This document shows, in pieces, positions 6,477 through 13,008 of a stretch of 16,122 bases of DNA; the first letter of the stretch is position 1; the number at the start of each line of letters is the position of its first letter. The stretch covers positions 1 through 16,122 of the forward strand of contig CAIXHI010000328.1 in NCBI GenBank assembly GCA_903919215.1, given 5' to 3'. The position numbers and the translations under genes are program-made. Below the pieces are notes generated by a model. It was not told the DNA's origin, did no database searches, and saw only the letters and a list, made by a program, of their open reading frames with translations. Origin of the DNA: an uncultured Acidimicrobiaceae bacterium (lineage in GTDB: Bacteria; Actinomycetota; Acidimicrobiia; Acidimicrobiales; Ilumatobacteraceae).

Positions 6477-7334
6477 GTGGCGATCGACCTCACCGCGCCG
6501 GTCACGCAACCCGGTAACTGCCATCGCATTGCGTTCGCGGTGCACGACCTGCCCGCTGCGGTGCGCTGGTTCGAGGACGTGCTGGGCGCTGTGATGCTGC
6601 CGATTCCGCAGCAGGCCGATGGCGCCGTGGAGTCCGAGGCCGACGGCGGCCAGATCGCGGTGATGTGGTTGCAGAGTGTGCCGATCGTGCTGCTGGGTTC
6701 CACGCAGACCGACGGGGTGATCGGTCGCTATCTCGCGGCGAACGGGCCCAGCGTGCAGTCGTTGGCGTGGGAGATCCCCGACATGTGGCTCACCGAGAAC
6801 CTGCTGCGCGCGAACGGGTGCAAGATCGTCGGCGTGGAGATCGAGGGTCGGCACTTCTTCGTGCACCCGAAGCACACCGAGGGCATGTTGCTGGAGTACA
6901 CCGACGACGTGCTGCCGGGCGATCCGCGACGCGGCAATGGGGTGACGCCACGCCAGGGTTCGGTCGCGGTGTCGTCCGTGGTGCGGGTGAACACGGTGGT
7001 GCCGGATCTTGACGCTGCGGTGGCGGCGCTGCGCTACACGTTCGACGGCGTGGCGTCGGCTGCGGCCGAGAGCGCAGTTGACGGCGCAGTTGAGGGCGCG
7101 GTCGACGTGTCGATCGGCGATTTCGTCGTGCGACTGACTGCTGTCGGCGGGCCGTTGGATGCTCCGCAGGGCAGCACTCGTTTCCACTCCGTCACGCTGG
7201 CCGTGCCCGACTTCGCTGCGTTGCCCGCGCAGTTGGCGGCGGCCGGAATCGGCGTCGCCTCCGCGGACGACCGTTCGCTGTGGGTCGAGCCGGCGACCGC
7301 GCTGGGGCTGCGACTTCAGTTCGTCGCGTCGTGA
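6477..7334 (+). CDS. VOC-superfamily protein (glyoxalase/epimerase fold)
   Basis: A 285-residue protein with two vicinal-oxygen-chelate modules. The first, residues 14-142, has CHRIAFAVHDLPAAVRWFED at its start (H16 is a likely metal ligand), PSVQSLAWEIPDM in the middle and EGMLLEYTDD at its end (E140 a likely ligand). The second, about 163-284, has VVRVNTVVPDLDAAVAAL and FHSVTLAVPDFAAL with weaker ligand conservation. In CoA catabolism such proteins are often epimerase- or isomerase-like; the exact reaction is not shown. The start is GTG, 4 bp after the DUF35 stop, and the stop overlaps the next start (GTGA), indicating a tight operon. A short three-copy tandem repeat lies in the linker of the second module (7071-7106). 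Confidence 0.8.
   Translation: MAIDLTAPVTQPGNCHRIAFAVHDLPAAVRWFEDVLGAVMLPIPQQADGAVESEADGGQIAVMWLQSVPIVLLGSTQTDGVIGRYLAANGPSVQSLAWEIPDMWLTENLLRANGCKIVGVEIEGRHFFVHPKHTEGMLLEYTDDVLPGDPRRGNGVTPRQGSVAVSSVVRVNTVVPDLDAAVAALRYTFDGVASAAAESAVDGAVEGAVDVSIGDFVVRLTAVGGPLDAPQGSTRFHSVTLAVPDFAALPAQLAAAGIGVASADDRSLWVEPATALGLRLQFVAS
7071..7106 (+). repeat. Three tandem 12-bp units inside the VOC gene
   Basis: Units at 7071-7082, 7083-7094 and 7095-7106 share NGCGCRGTYGAN; the first two differ by only two bases. They encode the in-frame peptide repeat AVDG-AVEG-AVDV in a surface-like region of the second VOC module. In-frame slippage could vary its length. Confidence 0.7.
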
Positions 7335-8530
7335 GCGCGCCCGCCGCCGAACTCAGCGAGTTCCTGTGCGAAGCGGTCCCGCGGTTCCGGTTACTCGGCG
7401 CCACGCCGGGCACATGGGACGAGAAGATGGCGTGGCAGCGGATCCTCGGTGAGGGCGGCTGGGTGGCGCCATCGTGGCCGGTCGAGCACGGTGGGCGTGG
7501 GCTCTCCACCGCCGATCGCATCGAATGCGAGTTGGTGATGGCCGCATCGGGTACACCGATGATCGCGTCCACGCTCGGTGTCAAGAACGTCGGGCCGACG
7601 CTGGCCGCGTGGGGCACCGACGAGCAGAAGGCGCACCTGCCGCGCATCTTGTCCGGCGACGAGATCTGGTGCCAGGGGTTCAGCGAGCCGGATGCCGGCA
7701 GCGACCTCGCCAGCCTGCGCACACGGGCCGTCGTCGACGGTGACGACTTCGTGATCGACGGTGAGAAGGTGTGGACGTCTGCCGGGTCGCGCGCCACGCA
7801 CTGCCAGTTGCTGGTGCGCACCGACCCGACTGCCGCCAAACATCGCGGTATCTCGGCGCTGCTCGTGCCGCTGCACTTGCCGGGTATCGAGCGTCGCCCG
7901 ATCCGTCAGTTGAACGGCGAGTCGGAGTTCGCCTCGATGCACTTCGACGGTGTGCGCGTGCCGTATTCGGCCCTGCTGGGGCCGTTGCACGATGGTTGGA
8001 ACGTCACCACTTCCACGCTCGCCCACGAGCGCGCCGGTATCGCGATGTTCGCCCAGCGACACGAGGCCGAAGTGCTGGCGCTGGTGGCGTCGCTGGCCAG
8101 CTCGTCGTTGTCGGCAGTCGAGCGGCAACTGCTCATACGGCGCTACATCGATGGGCGGCTGATCGGCCTGGTGGGGCGCAAGATCCTCTCCACGCTGGTG
8201 CAAGGCGGTACACCCGGGCCGGAGCAGCAGCTGATCAAGCTGGCCTGGAGTGTGGGTGAGGCCCGCCTCGCCGAGGCCCGAGCCGTGCTGGCCGGACCGG
8301 CGTTGATGGCCGGTGGAGCACCCGATGAGGAGGCGGCGCTGTTGCGCTCACGTGCCTCCACCATCGCCGCGGGAACGACGGAAGTAATGAAGAACCTGAT
8401 CGCTGAACGAGTGCTGGGCCTGCCGCGCGAGTATGACTCAGCCGCGTCCGAGGATCATCGGGCAGCTGCTATGGAACCATCCGACCCAACTGGTCACTCC
8501 TCGACGGACTCACCCCACCCGAAGATCTGA
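7331..8530 (+). CDS. Acyl-CoA dehydrogenase family protein
   Basis: A 399-residue flavoprotein of the ACAD family. Signatures are WCQGFSEPDAGSDLA (113-127) and VWTSAGSRA (148-156) for the flavin and substrate pocket, ISALLVPL (174-181), and RASTIAAGTTEVMKNLIAERVLGLPRE near the C-terminus, which binds FAD. The MCAD-type glutamate in Y-E-G-T is alanine (AAGT) here; E233 in TLAHERAGIA matches the alternative base position seen in long-chain/isovaleryl types. It should form an alpha,beta double bond in an acyl-CoA, passing electrons to ETF. The start GTG overlaps the VOC stop (GTGA, 7331-7334). The last about 30 residues after GLPRE are an unconserved polar tail. It ends 7 bp before the convergent lipoprotein stop. 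Confidence 0.9.
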   Translation: MSAPAAELSEFLCEAVPRFRLLGATPGTWDEKMAWQRILGEGGWVAPSWPVEHGGRGLSTADRIECELVMAASGTPMIASTLGVKNVGPTLAAWGTDEQKAHLPRILSGDEIWCQGFSEPDAGSDLASLRTRAVVDGDDFVIDGEKVWTSAGSRATHCQLLVRTDPTAAKHRGISALLVPLHLPGIERRPIRQLNGESEFASMHFDGVRVPYSALLGPLHDGWNVTTSTLAHERAGIAMFAQRHEAEVLALVASLASSSLSAVERQLLIRRYIDGRLIGLVGRKILSTLVQGGTPGPEQQLIKLAWSVGEARLAEARAVLAGPALMAGGAPDEEAALLRSRASTIAAGTTEVMKNLIAERVLGLPREYDSAASEDHRAAAMEPSDPTGHSSTDSPHPKI

Positions 8531-8537
8531 TGAGCTG

Positions 8538-9344
8538 CTATTTGTCGTAGCGGGCCGCCAGCATTTCGCTGATGAGTTGCTCGTTCTCCGTGACGAACTC
8601 GGCCTCGAGAGCCATGCGTAGCGTGGCCTCCCTCTTGATATAGCCGACGCTGTCGAGGCACGAGGCGTATGTGATAGCGGCGGCTCGTTCCGTTTCTGTC
8701 ACCGGCAACGCCGGATCGAGCACGTTGTACCTTTCGAGGACCGCAGCCGGTGTGTCACCCTCGTAGCCAGCGTTGGATGTGCACGATCGCCAATCTTTGT
8801 TGATCACTGCCAGATCTGCGCCGGCGCTGTAGCGCGCCTCGAAGTCATAGAGCTGCTCGTAGAACTTCTTTTGCAGGGCGATGAACTCGTCGCTTTGCGT
8901 GGCGTGGTAGGCAGGCGATGCGACCGTGCATCGCTGTAGATTCGCGAAATATTCGGCGGACTCGGTCGTCTGTGTTCGTGAATCATCTGCTGAGGGAGTG
9001 ATCAATGATCGAAATCCATCTGACCGTGCATTGTCGAGCGACAGTGGTGTCACCCGCGGAGATCGGTCCTCATTGAGGTTATTGAGTGACGGTCGAGAAG
9101 CGTTGAATTTGAACCCAGCGTCTGTCATACATGACTTCCTGAAGTCATAGATGGCCTGTTCCTGGGCAAGGTACCCTCCGTCGGCCTGCAATACGGCATC
9201 GATCGGCGAGCCTAAGTAGCCGTTGCTGTACTCCGATGTCAGCACTCCGTCACTTCCATGAGTGTCACCTGTGTCAGAGCATCCCGACAAGGCAACAGCA
9301 AGAGCACCCGCGCCCAGCGCGACAACAATCTTCAGGGTCACCAT
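8538..9344 (-). CDS. Lipoprotein with repeated C-x3-[AV]-G-[FY] motif, function unknown
   Basis: A 268-residue protein with a clear lipoprotein signal: short n-region, hydrophobic stretch and lipobox LSGC, with C22 as the lipidated cysteine. The mature part is mostly helical and charged. It carries three copies of a small motif, KSCMTDAGF, RSCTSNAGY and ASCLDSVGY, each Cys followed by three residues, then Ala/Val-Gly-Phe/Tyr, plus a fourth cysteine at LQRCTVAS. This suggests repeated helical hairpins pinned by disulfides outside the membrane. I do not recognise a functional family. GC is lower than in neighbouring genes (31 of 60 bases at 9121-9180). Its ATG lies 31 bp after the small secreted-protein gene, likely one transcript. 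Confidence 0.7.
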   Translation of the reverse strand: MVTLKIVVALGAGALAVALSGCSDTGDTHGSDGVLTSEYSNGYLGSPIDAVLQADGGYLAQEQAIYDFRKSCMTDAGFKFNASRPSLNNLNEDRSPRVTPLSLDNARSDGFRSLITPSADDSRTQTTESAEYFANLQRCTVASPAYHATQSDEFIALQKKFYEQLYDFEARYSAGADLAVINKDWRSCTSNAGYEGDTPAAVLERYNVLDPALPVTETERAAAITYASCLDSVGYIKREATLRMALEAEFVTENEQLISEMLAARYDK

Positions 9345-9375
9345 TCACCGCCGATGCACTTGCTGTGAGTTCCGA

Positions 9376-9669
9376 TCACGGGCACGTCGTATAGGTGCTT
9401 CCACTGGCAGCCGAACTGATCTTGTCGTTGAACCCGATACTCGCCAGGTCCTCCCAGAAGTGGTATCCAGACGTGCAGATGCTGGCGCCGCCTTGATTGA
9501 TGTTTTGGTACGAGTACACCCGAAAGGCGCGTGCGTTGAGATACGAATCACGGTAATGGCAGTGGCGGTTCGTAGCACAGTCTTGGATATCTGCAGAGAC
9601 GGTTGGGACGTTGGCAGCAACGCTTCCCGCTCCAATTATAAGAACCGGGGCTAGCGCGACCTTACGCAT
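9376..9669 (-). CDS. Small secreted cysteine-containing protein, peptidase-inhibitor I36-like
   Basis: A 97-residue precursor. The signal peptide has RK at 2-3, a hydrophobic core (VALAPVLIIGAG) and a plausible signal-peptidase site after VSA (residue 26). The mature part, about 71 residues, has four cysteines (C31, C37, C65, C96) and the stretch GFNDKISSA (79-87), which resembles the F-N-D-x-[IA]-S-S signature of the actinobacterial I36/SMI peptidase-inhibitor fold (a small beta-sandwich). The function could be protease inhibition, an extracellular structural role or an antimicrobial peptide. ATG 9669 is chosen over the upstream in-frame 9699 because GGAG sits 5 bases before it and the signal peptide starts there. 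A sigma-70-like promoter is at 9748-9720. Confidence 0.65.
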   Translation of the reverse strand: MRKVALAPVLIIGAGSVAANVPTVSADIQDCATNRHCHYRDSYLNARAFRVYSYQNINQGGASICTSGYHFWEDLASIGFNDKISSAASGSTYTTCP

Positions 9670-9719
9670 TTGGACTCCATTCGTCCGCAGCAAGGTCAAG
9701 GCAGCTCGCCGCTCATTGA

Positions 9720-9748
9720 ACAGTACGCTCTGGGTGTATTTGTGTCAA
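9720..9748 (-). promoter_or_regulatory. Sigma-70-type promoter for the I36-like/lipoprotein pair
   Basis: Read on the minus strand, TTGACA (9748-9743) and TACTGT (9725-9720) are separated by exactly 17 bases. The -35 is a perfect consensus and the -10 matches TANNNT. A start near 9713 would leave a leader of about 44 bases containing the GGAG before the ATG at 9669. The intergenic region here, 9670-9886, holds no gene. Confidence 0.65.
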
Positions 9749-9795
9749 CGGGCCTATTGTCACACGGCAGAGACGGATTGCGTGGCCCGTGTGTT

Positions 9796-9810
9796 TGGGG
9801 GCACACCCCA
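9796..9810 (+). repeat. Short inverted repeat in the divergent region
   Basis: TGGGG (9796-9800) and CCCCA (9806-9810) are perfect 5-bp arms around GCACA, 70-80 bases upstream of the ABC operon start. It could be a regulator site for the transporter operon; nothing else supports this. Confidence 0.25.
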
Positions 9811-9862
9811 TAAAGAGGGGCGACACGTATGTGTTCGGCGCCCCAAGAAGACCACGCTTCAG

Positions 9863-9871
9863 TGATATACA
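9863..9871 (+). promoter_or_regulatory. Putative extended -10 (TGATATACA) of the ABC operon
   Basis: TGA followed by TATACA (9866-9871) looks like an extended -10. The expected start is about 9878, coinciding with the upstream in-frame GTG of the membrane-fusion gene, so either a leaderless start at 9878 or SD-driven start at 9887 is possible. No -35 is evident. Confidence 0.3.
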
Positions 9872-9886
9872 CAGAGGGTGACCAAT

Positions 9887-11017
9887 GTGATTTCATCTCC
9901 TCGCGGGAAACAGCGAGTGTGGCTGATCGGTCTTGCGGTGTTGGTTTCGTTGTCTGCAGGGTCATGGTGGCTGGGGGCGCACACGCAATCGCCGGAGCAG
10001 GCGGCGTCGCGGGCGGCTGCGCCGGTGGCGTCGTGGATCACGGTGCCGGTGGATGAGCGGGTGTTGGCGTCGACGGTGGTGGTTCGTGGGGATGTGAGTC
10101 CGGTGGTGTCGTTGTCGGTGGTGGTGCCGTCGTCGGTGGAGGGTTCTGGGGTGGTGACTCGGTTGCCGCCGACGGCTGGTTCTGAGGTGGTGGAGGGTGC
10201 GGTGGTGATTGAGGTGTCGGGTCGTCCTGTGTTTGTGGTGCAGGGTGATGTGCCGACATATCGGTCGTTGAGGCCGGGTATGTGGGGTCCGGATGTGTGG
10301 CAGTTGCAGGCGGCGTTGTTCCGGCTGGGGTTCGGTGGCGAGGTGAATGGAGTGTTCGACCGGGCGACGGAAGCGAACGTGAAGGCGCTTTACAAGGCGG
10401 CGGGTTACGAACCGGTTGACGGGAACACGGTTGCGTTTGGTGAGTTGGTGTTCCTGCCGACGTTTCCGGCGCGGGTGCAGTCTGCGGTGTCGCGTCTTGG
10501 TCCGATCGTGGCTGGGTCTGCCACTGGCGTGAGTGATGTGTCGGGGCTGGTGGTGTTGTCTGCTGGGGAGTTGTTGGTGACTACGGCGGTTCGTGCCGGT
10601 GACGAGGGTTTGGTGCGTGTCGGGATGGGTGTCGAGGTGCTCGATGAGACGACGGGCACGATCTATGCGGGCCGTTTGGCGACGATTGCGACGACGGCGA
10701 CGATGGATGCGTCGGGGCAGATGGGTCGGGTGGCGACGATCGCGACGGATGAGCCGTTGCCGGCGTCGTTGACGAATGTGAATGTGCGGGTGACGATCAC
10801 TGCGGCGGCGAGTGATGGTGAGGTGTTGGTGGTGCCGTTGGCGGCGGTGTCGTCGGCAGCGGACACGTCGACTCGGGTGTCGGTGCTGGCGGCGGGTGCG
10901 TCGACACCGGTGGATGTGGCGGTGACAGTAGGGATTTCGGCGGACGGTTTCGTTGCGGTCGAGCCGGTGGTGAAGGGCACGCTCCACGTCGGTGATCTGG
11001 TGGTGGTCGGCCGATGA
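9887..11017 (+). CDS. Membrane-fusion (HlyD/MacA-like) protein with peptidoglycan-binding domain
   Basis: A 376-residue periplasm/envelope protein. One N-terminal transmembrane helix (about 11-31) is followed by a strand-rich adaptor region. A peptidoglycan-binding type 1 domain lies at about 125-175 (YRSLRPGMWGPDVWQLQAAL, then FGGEVNGVFDRATEANVKALY). Beta-barrel repeats and the C-terminal GTLHVGDLVVVGR follow, as in MacA-type adaptors. It should link the ABC permease to the cell wall. GTG 9887 has AGAGGG 8-9 bases upstream; GTG 9878 is the alternative, possibly leaderless. The stop overlaps the ATPase start (ATGA, 11014-11017). The codon choice is extreme, favouring GTG, GTT, TTG and TCG, so the opposite strand shows a long spurious His/Arg/Pro-rich frame. 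Confidence 0.85.
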   Translation: MISSPRGKQRVWLIGLAVLVSLSAGSWWLGAHTQSPEQAASRAAAPVASWITVPVDERVLASTVVVRGDVSPVVSLSVVVPSSVEGSGVVTRLPPTAGSEVVEGAVVIEVSGRPVFVVQGDVPTYRSLRPGMWGPDVWQLQAALFRLGFGGEVNGVFDRATEANVKALYKAAGYEPVDGNTVAFGELVFLPTFPARVQSAVSRLGPIVAGSATGVSDVSGLVVLSAGELLVTTAVRAGDEGLVRVGMGVEVLDETTGTIYAGRLATIATTATMDASGQMGRVATIATDEPLPASLTNVNVRVTITAAASDGEVLVVPLAAVSSAADTSTRVSVLAAGASTPVDVAVTVGISADGFVAVEPVVKGTLHVGDLVVVGR

Positions 11018-11721
11018 CCGACACCGGGCCGCCGGCGGTCGAGTCGGTGGTGGTGGTGGAGGGTTTGTCGAAGGTGTTCCGTGGTCCGCCGGAAGTGGCT
11101 GCGTTGCGGCCGTGTTCGTTCCGGGTGGGTGCTGGTGAGTTCGTGGCGATCACCGGGCCGTCGGGGTCGGGGAAGACGACGTTGTTGTCGCTGCTGGGGT
11201 TGTTGGACACGCCGTCGTCGGGTCGGTATCTGTTGGATGGTGTCGATGTCGCTGGGTTGTCGGACAATGATCGGGCTGGTGTGCGTGCCCGCCAGATCGG
11301 GTTCGTGTTCCAGGCGTTCCATCTGATCGGTTACCGCACGGTGTTGGAGAATGTCGAGCTCGGCCTGCTCTATCACGGCACGGCGAAGGCGGTGCGGCGT
11401 GAGCGGGCGTTGGCGGTGATCGAGCGGGTCGGGCTGTCCGGGCGGATGCATGGGTTGTGTTCGCAGTTGTCGGGTGGTGAGAAGCAGCGGGTGGCGATCG
11501 CGCGCACGTTGATCCGTCGGCCGTCGTTGGTGTTGTGTGATGAACCGACCGGCAACCTGGACACGGTCAACAGCGACGCGATCCTGACCACGCTGGAGGA
11601 GTTGCATGCGGAGGGGATGACGGTGGTGGTGATCACCCACGACCCCGGTGTTGCTGCCCGGGCGCAGCGCAACCTGCAGATCCGCGATGGTGTGCTCAGC
11701 GAGACGGTGGGTGTCGGGTGA
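11014..11721 (+). CDS. ABC transporter ATP-binding protein, MacB/LolD type
   Basis: A 235-residue ATPase with every expected motif: Walker A GPSGSGKT (48-55), Q-loop at Q100 (FVFQAFHL), signature LSGGE (152-156), Walker B LVLCDE (172-177) followed by PTGNLD, and switch H209 (ITHD). The GPSGSGKTT and DEPTGNLD combination is typical of the MacB/LolD/FtsE branch that drives mechanotransmission rather than bulk transport. It is translationally coupled on both sides: ATGA overlap with the membrane-fusion gene and GTGA overlap with the permease. Together the three genes form a complete tripartite-style exporter without an outer-membrane part, as expected for a monoderm. It shares the G/T-rich codon use of the preceding gene. 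Confidence 0.95.
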   Translation: MTDTGPPAVESVVVVEGLSKVFRGPPEVAALRPCSFRVGAGEFVAITGPSGSGKTTLLSLLGLLDTPSSGRYLLDGVDVAGLSDNDRAGVRARQIGFVFQAFHLIGYRTVLENVELGLLYHGTAKAVRRERALAVIERVGLSGRMHGLCSQLSGGEKQRVAIARTLIRRPSLVLCDEPTGNLDTVNSDAILTTLEELHAEGMTVVVITHDPGVAARAQRNLQIRDGVLSETVGVG

Positions 11722-12920
11722 GTGTCGAGCGGTCGCGGTTGACGTGGCGCGACACGATCAGCGAAGCGGTCGCGGCGATCACCCAACGGCCCGTCCGGAC
11801 GTTGTTGACAGCGTTGGGCACGATCCTTGGTGTGGGGGCGTTCGTCGCCACCTCCGGTCTCGCTGAGACCGCCCGGGCGCAGGTGTCGTCACGTTTCGAC
11901 GCGTTGAAAGCAACCGAGGTGCGCATCCAGGACGCGGCACCCGACGGCACCAACCCGTTCCCGGATGATGTGGCGGCACGGTTGGAACGCTTGAACGGCA
12001 TCAACCACGCCGGCCTCTACTACACCGTCGCTGACAGCGGCAGCCTGCAACCGCGCACTACGGCCGCCCGGCCGGTCAACTCGGGTGCGTCGGTCCCGGT
12101 GATCGCCGCCCAACCGGGCGCGATCCTGGCCGCGTTACCGGTGTTACGGGTCGGCCGCCTGTACGACGATTTCCACGAAACCCGCGGCGAACGAGTCGCG
12201 CTCATCGGCCGCGCTGCAGCGGCGCAGCTCGGTGTCGCCCGTGTCGACAACCAGCCGGTGGTGTTCATCGGCGACATCGCCTACACGATCATCGGGATCA
12301 TCGACGACGTGCAACGCAACCCCGACCTGCTGCTCTCCATCGTCATCCCCGCATCCGCTGCTGAACGCGACCTGCAGGCCAGCGGCGCCAACTACCTGGT
12401 GCTGATCGACACCGCACCCGGTGCCGCGCAACTCGCCGGGCGTCAGGCCCCGCTGGCGCTACGACCCGACCACCCCGAACAGTTGCAGGCGCTCGTCCCA
12501 CCGGATCCGAAAAGGTTGCGCAACCAAATCTCCAGCGACGTCACCAGCCTGTTCCTCGCCCTCTCGGGTTTGGCGTTGCTGATCGGCACCGTCGCCATCG
12601 CCAACGCCACCCTGCTGAACGTCATCGAACGACGCGCCGAGATCGGACTCCGCCGCGCATTCGGCGCCAAACGCTCACACATCCGCCGCCAGATCACCAT
12701 CGAAGCCGCGCTCGTCGGCACCGCCGCCGGCATCACCGGTGCCAGCCTCGGCCTGCTCGGCGTCGTCGCCACCGCCGCCAGCCGCGGCTGGACCACCACC
12801 ATCAACCCCACCACCATCCTCGCCGCCCCACTCATCGGCCTCGTCACGGGCACCATCGCCGGCCTCATCCCCGCCATCCGCGCCAGCCGCACTCCCCCCG
12901 CCGAAACCCTTCGTGCGTGA
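11718..12920 (+). CDS. ABC transporter permease, MacB/FtsX type
   Basis: A 400-residue permease with MacB topology: a cytosolic helix, TM1 (about 28-48), a large extracellular domain (about 50-270), then TM2 (about 274-296), TM3 (about 330-353) and TM4 (about 366-388). The cytosolic coupling segment ERRAEIGLRRAFGAKRSHIRRQ between TM2 and TM3 is the FtsX signature that contacts the ATPase. It ends RASRTPPAETLRA, like the family's usual LxPxEALR. GTG 11718 overlaps the ATPase stop. Such systems export peptides, lipids or antibiotics or control envelope enzymes; the cargo is not shown. Codon use changes along the gene, from G/T-rich at the start to strongly C-ending by 12780-12840. Confidence 0.9.
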   Translation: MSVERSRLTWRDTISEAVAAITQRPVRTLLTALGTILGVGAFVATSGLAETARAQVSSRFDALKATEVRIQDAAPDGTNPFPDDVAARLERLNGINHAGLYYTVADSGSLQPRTTAARPVNSGASVPVIAAQPGAILAALPVLRVGRLYDDFHETRGERVALIGRAAAAQLGVARVDNQPVVFIGDIAYTIIGIIDDVQRNPDLLLSIVIPASAAERDLQASGANYLVLIDTAPGAAQLAGRQAPLALRPDHPEQLQALVPPDPKRLRNQISSDVTSLFLALSGLALLIGTVAIANATLLNVIERRAEIGLRRAFGAKRSHIRRQITIEAALVGTAAGITGASLGLLGVVATAASRGWTTTINPTTILAAPLIGLVTGTIAGLIPAIRASRTPPAETLRA

Positions 12921-12980
12921 GCGCAATCTGGCCCGGCTGAACGCTGTCACCTCTGGTGTCGACTAGGTCGGTCTGCGTGC

Positions 12981-12994
12981 ACCCGGTACCAGGT
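12981..12994. repeat. Near-palindrome in convergent gap
   Basis: ACCCGGTACCAGGT is palindromic apart from one base pair and lies between the permease (ends 12920) and the thiolase-like gene (ends 13009). A small CACC-TCT-GGTG hairpin (12948-12958) precedes it. Either could aid termination, but there is no T-tract. Confidence 0.3.
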
Positions 12995-13008
12995 CGGTGG
13001 ATCGAGAT

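Noticed and set aside
8041..8530. ACAD considered inactive because the MCAD-type glutamate is Ala
   Set aside because: E233 in LAHERAGIA matches the alternative catalytic position used by long-chain and isovaleryl types, so inactivity is not supported.
9962..10987. A 341-residue minus-strand frame rich in His, Arg and Thr
   Set aside because: It is a product of the extreme G/T codon use of the membrane-fusion gene on the other strand; no domain or start signal.
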